From contig CM077597.1 in the NCBI GenBank assembly GCA_039654915.1, forward strand, positions 42,072,001 to 42,136,000: a stretch of 64,000 nucleotides of DNA, in the 5' to 3' direction. This document shows positions 58,640 to 64,000 of the stretch, piece after piece. A program made the translations under genes and the position numbers. The stretch is from Aquilaria yunnanensis. Lineage: Eukaryota; Streptophyta; Magnoliopsida; Malvales; Thymelaeaceae. The notes below the pieces were generated by a model. The model was not told where the DNA came from and made no database searches. It saw only the letters and a program-made list of their open reading frames with translations. The stretch's first letter is position 1; each line of letters starts with the position of its first letter.

Positions 58640-61308
58640 GGCCTTACTAGTTTTGCCCTATTCTTTGGACCAAAGGGTAGTCTTTGATCCAGTGTCCAAA
58701 GAACCACATCTTAGACATGCTTGTGTCTTAAAGTAACATGGCTTCTTGCCATGGAATTTCTTGCATTGAGGACACCTTAGGCCAATAAACTTACTCTTAG
58801 CCTTGCCATCCAAACTAAGTTTTCCAACCTTGGCAGTGTCCTTTCCTTTCATTGGCTTCTGCAGTCTCCCAGCCTAGCTGGTCTCTCTTGGTCCACTGGG
58901 AAACCATTTACTTTCATACTCTTCTTGTTCCACCAGTAAAGCCTTCTGAACAGCATCATGATAGGTAATGGCATTGAAAGGCCCTCTCCTGATATCTGGT
59001 CTCAAACCTCTGACAAAGCTCTTTGCTTTAAGTTCTTCCCGTTAGTGTTGTGCCCAAAAACTAATCATGAAATGATTGTATTTTGCACATTGAGTCATGA
59101 TATTTTGTTAAGGCATTAATCCAGTAATTGTGTTTGTAGTTTTGTTTCTACGTAACATAATAAACATAATTATAACCCTAGGATAATGATATTCTTAAAT
59201 GTCCATAATCTAGTATTATTGTGGTGTGGGTTACAATAATACATAATGACTAGCATATATGGAGACTAATATGAGATATGTAGTCTATATATGGGTACAA
59301 GTTGGAGAGCTTGTGTACTAGACCGACCCACCATGAGGACGGTACATGGATCGTTATCTGAGTGTCATAAGTGATTCTCATAGTGATCATAGTATATGTA
59401 GTCCTTTGACCTAAAGTCATCAAGGTTCCCTACATGTGAGTCACATACTTTGATACTTCCCTTTGTTGCTCGTAACTGAGTGAACTTGAAGGAGGTCATT
59501 GGGTATGTTACATATTATGCGAAGGGTTTTGTATGATCAAGATGGGATTTGTCTCTCTTATGTAACGGGAGTGATATCTTCGGGCCTCTTGATAGAGTGA
59601 GACTAAGAAAATGCATGGCCATGCTTGGATGAGTTAGTCTACTCTATAATAAAAAAATCATAGATTGGGATATATGAGAGTGACACATTCCATGTCTCGT
59701 GCTTGGTCTTGATATCTTGGAGAAAGGGACAATGGTATATATGGATAATGATCATAAAGGTTTAGTTGAATCACAGACAATCTTGTCACTTGGGTAGCAA
59801 TGATGTGTTGCTAGACACCGCTCATTGCTTATGATCATAAATGTGATTTATGATCATTGCCAACGTGGTAAGAGCCTATTGGGTCACATACATAAAGCCT
59901 ATTTGGATTATTTGAGTGCATGGGCCAATTTATTTGGGTTATGGTTTCATGATAATTTGGTATTAATAATTGGTCCAAAAGTTGAGCCATTATTAAGTAT
60001 GAAATTAAACCTAACTGGATTAGGCCTTTGTAACCCATTAGGCTTGGAAGTTGAGTCTCACTATAAATACATCATATAGTGAGAAATTCACAGCTTTTGC
60101 ACTAGCCGCCCTAAAAGTTCCAACCGCACTCTTCTCTTGCCAATCTTTGGAGATGCAAGCTAGCATTGCGGGTGCAAGAGAAATGCTTCTACCGGGATGT
60201 GGTAGAGGCATGGTGATCTCGAGAGGCTCGTATGGGTACCATAGAGAGCTTAAACACATCAACTATTCAGGTTTTGTGATTCGACTCAATAGTTGGGTGA
60301 AAGATCTTAACCGAATTAGGTATGAAAATTTCTAACACCCGGTTTACTCCGTTTCGCTTAGATCCTGGAGGGTTTCGGTTATATTCCATTGCACTTGTTT
60401 AACCCTACACTTTCAACTTAGGGTATTGTGGTGCATACCTTATAAGTTGGTTGAACTTGTGTTCATATTCTAGAAGATTGAGGTTGTTTTGTTTTAATGC
60501 ATCAAACTCAGCCTATTTTAGATCTTTGATGGCATCACTTATATACTGGTCTTGAAACATCCTTGTAAATTCAGGCCATGTCATCTCTAGCTCATGATCT
60601 GCTCTTCTAGCTATCTGGATAACATACCTATCCCTAACACTTCTCCACCACATTTCTGCATTACCTACAAGATTAAAGGTAGCTAGAGATACTTTCTTTG
60701 TGGAGCTCAAATGCATCCTCTCAAAAATCTTCTTAATGAACCTTAGCAGTTCCTCAGCTTTTTCTGGTCTAGCTCTACCATCAAATTATGAAGGTCTTAG
60801 GCCTTAAAACCTCTCCAACAATCTGACATCATCAGAGCCCTTAAGATCTTCAGCTTTGTGCCTTTTGCGACTATGTAATCCCTTAGACTATGGATGCTCT
60901 CTAGGTCTCCTTCTTTCTCTCATTTCACTATTCTGAGTGACTGGCCCTTGATACTTGGCCAATCTCCGACCTTATTCTTCTGTGTCTGGGATGTCTTCTA
61001 TCCTCATCCTCTTCAAATTCTTCATCTTCATTATTCCTAACAACTTTCTGGTTCTACTCCTATGGTAATGGCTGTGCTAGTTGAACTCCTTGTTCTTAAG
61101 CTTGCAGTAGCCTTACTAAGTTTTCATTTATCTGGGCTAGATTTCTTTGTAGTTTGAACCACACTTGTGGTACGTTCATTTCAGGTGCTGGGTTTTCTAC
61201 TCCCTAAACACTTGGCTGCTCTTGTACACCCCTTCCATTTCTGTTGGCTTGCGTTTGCTTAGTATGAGGTCTTAGGGGTCCCTGATCCCCTCTCCTTGTG
61301 GCTACCAT
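58640..61308 (-). pseudogene. Chromovirus gag, split by a solo copia LTR
   Basis: The ATG at 61308 (MVATRRGDQGPLRPHTKQ) is followed by stops. 60513-60716 holds the capsid core: ATFNLVGNAEMWWRSVRDR, WPEFTRMFQDQYIS. It continues to YAPQYPKLKV at 60415-60450, jumps the insertion (59040-60409) and resumes EELKAKSFVRGLRPDI at about 58985-59034. The zinc knuckle at 58658-58852 (CPQCKKFHGKKPCYF, ACLRCGSLD) is of Tekay form and has a frameshift after it. Gag forms the virus-like particle; this copy cannot. Confidence 0.88.
59040..60409 (+). mobile_element. Solo LTR of the Ty1/copia family, plus orientation
   Basis: 1370 bp starting (C)GTTAGTGTTGTGCCCAA and ending AACCCTACA. It matches, in reverse orientation, the copia LTRs at 30605 and 41349. 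Flanks CTTCC (59035-59039) and CTTTC (60410-60414) are a 5-bp duplication with one mismatch. The first base and the last ~25 bp have drifted. A TATA box, CACTATAAATAC, is at about 60059-60070. It is more diverged from the copia LTRs than those are from each other. It lies inside gag of the chromovirus. Confidence 0.9.
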
Positions 61309-61449
61309 TTTCCTGTTTCATGACCAATAGAAGAGCACAATATATACTGTACATTAGGTACTTAACGCTAGCAGCTCACCCAACTAAGTTCTATGTATGT
61401 AACTATGTGCATGCATGATGGAACTATATGCAACTCCAATTCAAACCAT

Positions 61450-61461
61450 GCTCTGATACCA
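61450..61461 (-). other. Chromovirus primer-binding site (initiator tRNA-Met)
   Basis: The minus strand reads TGGTATCAGAGC five bases after the 5' LTR end (...GTAACA, then GAAGT). Complementary to the initiator tRNA-Met 3' end. Confidence 0.9.
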
Positions 61462-61466
61462 ACTTC

Positions 61467-63931
61467 TGTTACCACTCTGAGTGCTTCTATACAGTGATTA
61501 AATTTATTGAGCTTAAGCCCTAGGCAGTCCATGTCCTATAGGCCAAGCAGAACATGCGGCTATGTTTACCTAAGTGGTCCTCTTGGTCATTATGCAAAGA
61601 TGTGTATATTGGTCCAACCATCACACATATATTCACATACAGTTTCAATTAGAAGTAGTGATGACAGTGAAATTCCTTATTCCTGGCCAATATGGAATTT
61701 GAGTAAAATCCCCAATTGCATGTACAATCATATGCATACATGATGCTATTGGTGCGCATTTTATGTGTCCAAACTTTCACACCGTTTCCAACTCAAATTC
61801 GACCCATGTTCTCCTATGCCCTAAAGGTTTTAAACCCTTCAATACTATTAAACCTTCACAGGGAAATAGGTTTGAGATATTAAATCCACCTAAGTTTACA
61901 ATTATCGATTTTATACTTAACCGGGTAGAAATGACCATATGAACAGTGCTTAGCAAAATCAGTCAATTTTGATAGGCCATAACACTGGCTACAGGGCACC
62001 AAATCTAGTGATTCAAAAGCCAAGTTGTTCATATTGAAGTTTTCTAGATGTGGTCAAAATTTCATAGCTAAATTATTTATGTACAAAAAGTTATGGCAGC
62101 TGGAGTACAGGGTACAAAATTTTAGCTACTATTGACCATTATGCCCATACAAAATATCATAATATTCATACACTCCATTAGTAGACGCAAAACCCACTTG
62201 GTAGTGTCCATACATGCCTCATACACCTGGGAAAACCACTCCCATGAATTTAGAATCCTTTTCATTATCATTTGTAAAAATGCCATCAAAGCAGTCCATA
62301 AACACCATATGGACAGCATTGTACACACACTTCAAACTACACTCCATTGATCCATATATCCTTCTCACATTACAAATACAACATACCCAACTCATTTCCA
62401 TGCATTTATACACCACATATATGACAATAACTTAGTTAATACGTATACTAAGCTTCTTGGAGAACTTCAAAAGCACTAAGCACTCCAAAAACTTGAAGGG
62501 ACCAGCTGCTGGGTAAGGCAGAAAGTACCATTACTAAAAATAGCTAATGTGATCCAAAAATTATGAAAATTTACAGTTTACAACATATGGAAGTTAATAT
62601 ACCTGAAATTTCATAGAGAAATTCAAATGAAAGATATTAGTTTGAATGATCTCTTTCAAGTGCTCCTGAAATGGACAGAAAGGGGGTAGGTCTTTTCGAA
62701 GAAACTTAGTAGGGCTTATCATTAGAAACTTGAATTCCCAGCAACATAGGCGAAATACAAAGACATAAAAAAAAAAAATAAAAGAACATATACAAATATA
62801 TGGCCATCCAAATGTACAAACAAACAGACACAATCAAATGGAATGCTAGCAGAAGTACATCATTAGGTTTAGTCCATAAACAATCAAATATACAATGTGT
62901 AATCACTATGGTAGCCCTCCTCAAGCTAATGCTTGGTCTTAGGAGGTTAATTGGTCTTAGTTAGTACTAAATTGGGCTCTTGAAATGCCTGTAAATACTG
63001 CCATCTTAGTGCATGAAAAACAGTAAGGCTGAAACCTTCTTCATTCACTCCCCCTTAACCCATACTTGGTTCCTTGAGCTTTTTGCTCTCTTCCAAGCAT
63101 GGTCCTACTTTTTGGATACTTGATCATCATATTAGGATAGTAAACAACCATGAAACATAAAGATAAAACCTTTACTTAAGTTGTGAAGGTTGAAATCTTC
63201 AAGAGATACACAATAAACCCAAAAACAAGGGTTTTTCTTTTTCTTGTTGCATCCATTTTCCTTCATTTGTGATTTCTTGAGAGATTGAGCTTTGGTGGCT
63301 ATGGAAGCTTTTGGAGGAGCTAAGGAAGGAACTCTGGCTTGTGAAGGCTGAAAATGACCAAGGAAAGGCAAGAAATTAAGATATTTTCCTTGGTTTAATT
63401 AGTTTAATCTTAACACTCACTTAGGTCACTATAAGTATGCCTTAAGCAAAGAATTTTTGGCTAAGCTTTAGCACACCTTTTTGAACCTAGAACCTAGAAA
63501 TTAAAAGTGGGATAGTGCTAGAAATGGCCACCTTTGACCCTTGTCAATGATACTCCCATCCTTAAGTTATTTTTGTGAACAATTGTAAACCTAGTTGTCC
63601 TATGTTCTTCAATAATAGCTTTGTTTCCTTTATGCAATTTAGCCTCCAAAAATTGCTTCCATATCATTCAAATCCCTCTAAAACCTCTCTTTTAAAGTTG
63701 TACAATTGAGTACCCAAGTCTTGAATTCTTACAATAGGTTACTTGTTGACGAAGGAATCCTTTAGGATTTTCTTGAGGGTCAAGTATCCATTGTGTGGAT
63801 CTTTTAAGGAGGTGTAGATTATACACTTTACCCCTCACATTCCATTCACTATGGGGAAAATCATGCTATATAATGGTTTATAACTATTATGCTTTTATAC
63901 TGTAATTTTCCCATTTGTTGATGTAGTAACA
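61467..63931 (-). repeat. 5' LTR of the chromovirus
   Basis: 2465 bp, ending GATGTAGTAACA and followed by the GGATA duplication (63932-63936). Roughly 10% mismatched to the 3' LTR by eye. Confidence 0.93.
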
Positions 63932-63936
63932 GGATA

Positions 63937-64000
63937 TGTTTAAGTCTACCTCTTGCCAATTTTTGGAGGATAAGGTCAAACATAGTCTGGAGACATGGAA
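63937..64000 (+). pseudogene. LINE reverse transcriptase fragment, right part
   Basis: Continuation of 51600-51732 beyond the chromovirus: frame FKSTSCQFLEDKVKHSLETW matches the F--L--KV---L--WK segment after the LINE RT thumb. It runs off the window. A one-base frame difference from the left part shows the LINE was already decayed or has drifted. Confidence 0.55.

Larger units (their letters stand above)
51733..63931 (-). mobile_element. Ty3/gypsy chromovirus (Tekay/Del-like), full length
   Basis: LTRs 51733-54218 and 61467-63931 both start TGTTA(T/C)CACTC and end GATGTAGTAACA on the plus strand. Perfect GGATA target duplications lie at 51728-51732 and 63932-63936. Minus-strand order is 5' LTR, PBS, gag with zinc knuckle, protease, RT, RNase H, integrase, chromodomain, PPT, 3' LTR: Ty3/gypsy order with a chromodomain, hence chromovirus; the Tekay/Del clade is inferred from LTR length and gag zinc-knuckle form. 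It contains two later insertions (54416-55271 and 59040-60409). LTRs differ by roughly 10% by eye, so it is old. Stops and active-site changes make it inactive. Confidence 0.95.

Noticed and set aside
1..64000. CRISPR arrays, bacterial operons, Shine-Dalgarno sites or phage genes
   Set aside because: Spliced gene, plant retroelement lineages and AT-rich spacers show plant nuclear DNA; no regularly spaced repeat array was seen.
1..64000. tRNA or rRNA genes
   Set aside because: No cloverleaf-like A/B box pair or rRNA core was recognised by eye; TGGTATCAGAGC at 41336 and 61450 are primer-binding sites, not tRNA genes. A tRNAscan run could still find one.

Overview
This window is nuclear DNA of a flowering plant, probably a eudicot. 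It is AT-rich with introns, and carries a plant-specific heavy-metal-associated isoprenylated protein (HIPP) gene and plant lineages of LTR retrotransposons, CACTA, hAT-like and Mutator-like elements. Only one host gene looks intact: a five-exon HIPP gene on the minus strand (20579-26340). All splice sites and phases agree, giving 261 codons with two CxxC metal-binding domains and a C-terminal CaaX box. Almost everything else is transposable-element DNA, mostly decayed.

Layout. 1-1186: end of an LTR cut by the window edge. 1258-3727: solo LTR with 5-bp target duplications. 4060-10400: remains of a Tat-type Ty3/gypsy element, with integrase on the plus strand and a degenerate ORF on the opposite strand, plus a second element's tail and LTR at 5330-6290. 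14835-16775: degenerate chromovirus pol. 16776-17410: a CCGAA-rich MITE and a LINE-type zinc-knuckle fragment. 17.4-20.4 kb: AT-rich spacer with a diverged tandem duplication. 20.6-26.5 kb: HIPP gene. 26.67-29.17 kb: two elements with long terminal inverted repeats; the second encloses exon-like DNA and resembles a Pack-MULE.

29.53-47.98 kb is a three-level nest. A decayed CACTA element (TNP2 and Transposase_24 remnants) is split at 30604/42765 by a Ty1/copia element (30605-42764). The 3' LTR of that copia element is itself split by a 3808-bp solo LTR (31693-35500) flanked by a perfect CTTAT duplication.

48-51.7 kb is spacer with a Tat RNase H scrap and a second copy of a fold-back MITE. 51733-63931 is a complete Ty3/gypsy chromovirus on the minus strand (GGATA duplications, LTRs, PBS, PPT, gag-pol). 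It is inserted into a LINE reverse transcriptase remnant and later hit by a hAT-like element in its chromodomain (54416-55271) and by a solo copia LTR in gag (59040-60409). No retroelement here has an intact coding frame, so any movement would need proteins supplied elsewhere. Boundaries were located by eye from matching ends and target duplications; family names come from protein motifs, not database searches.
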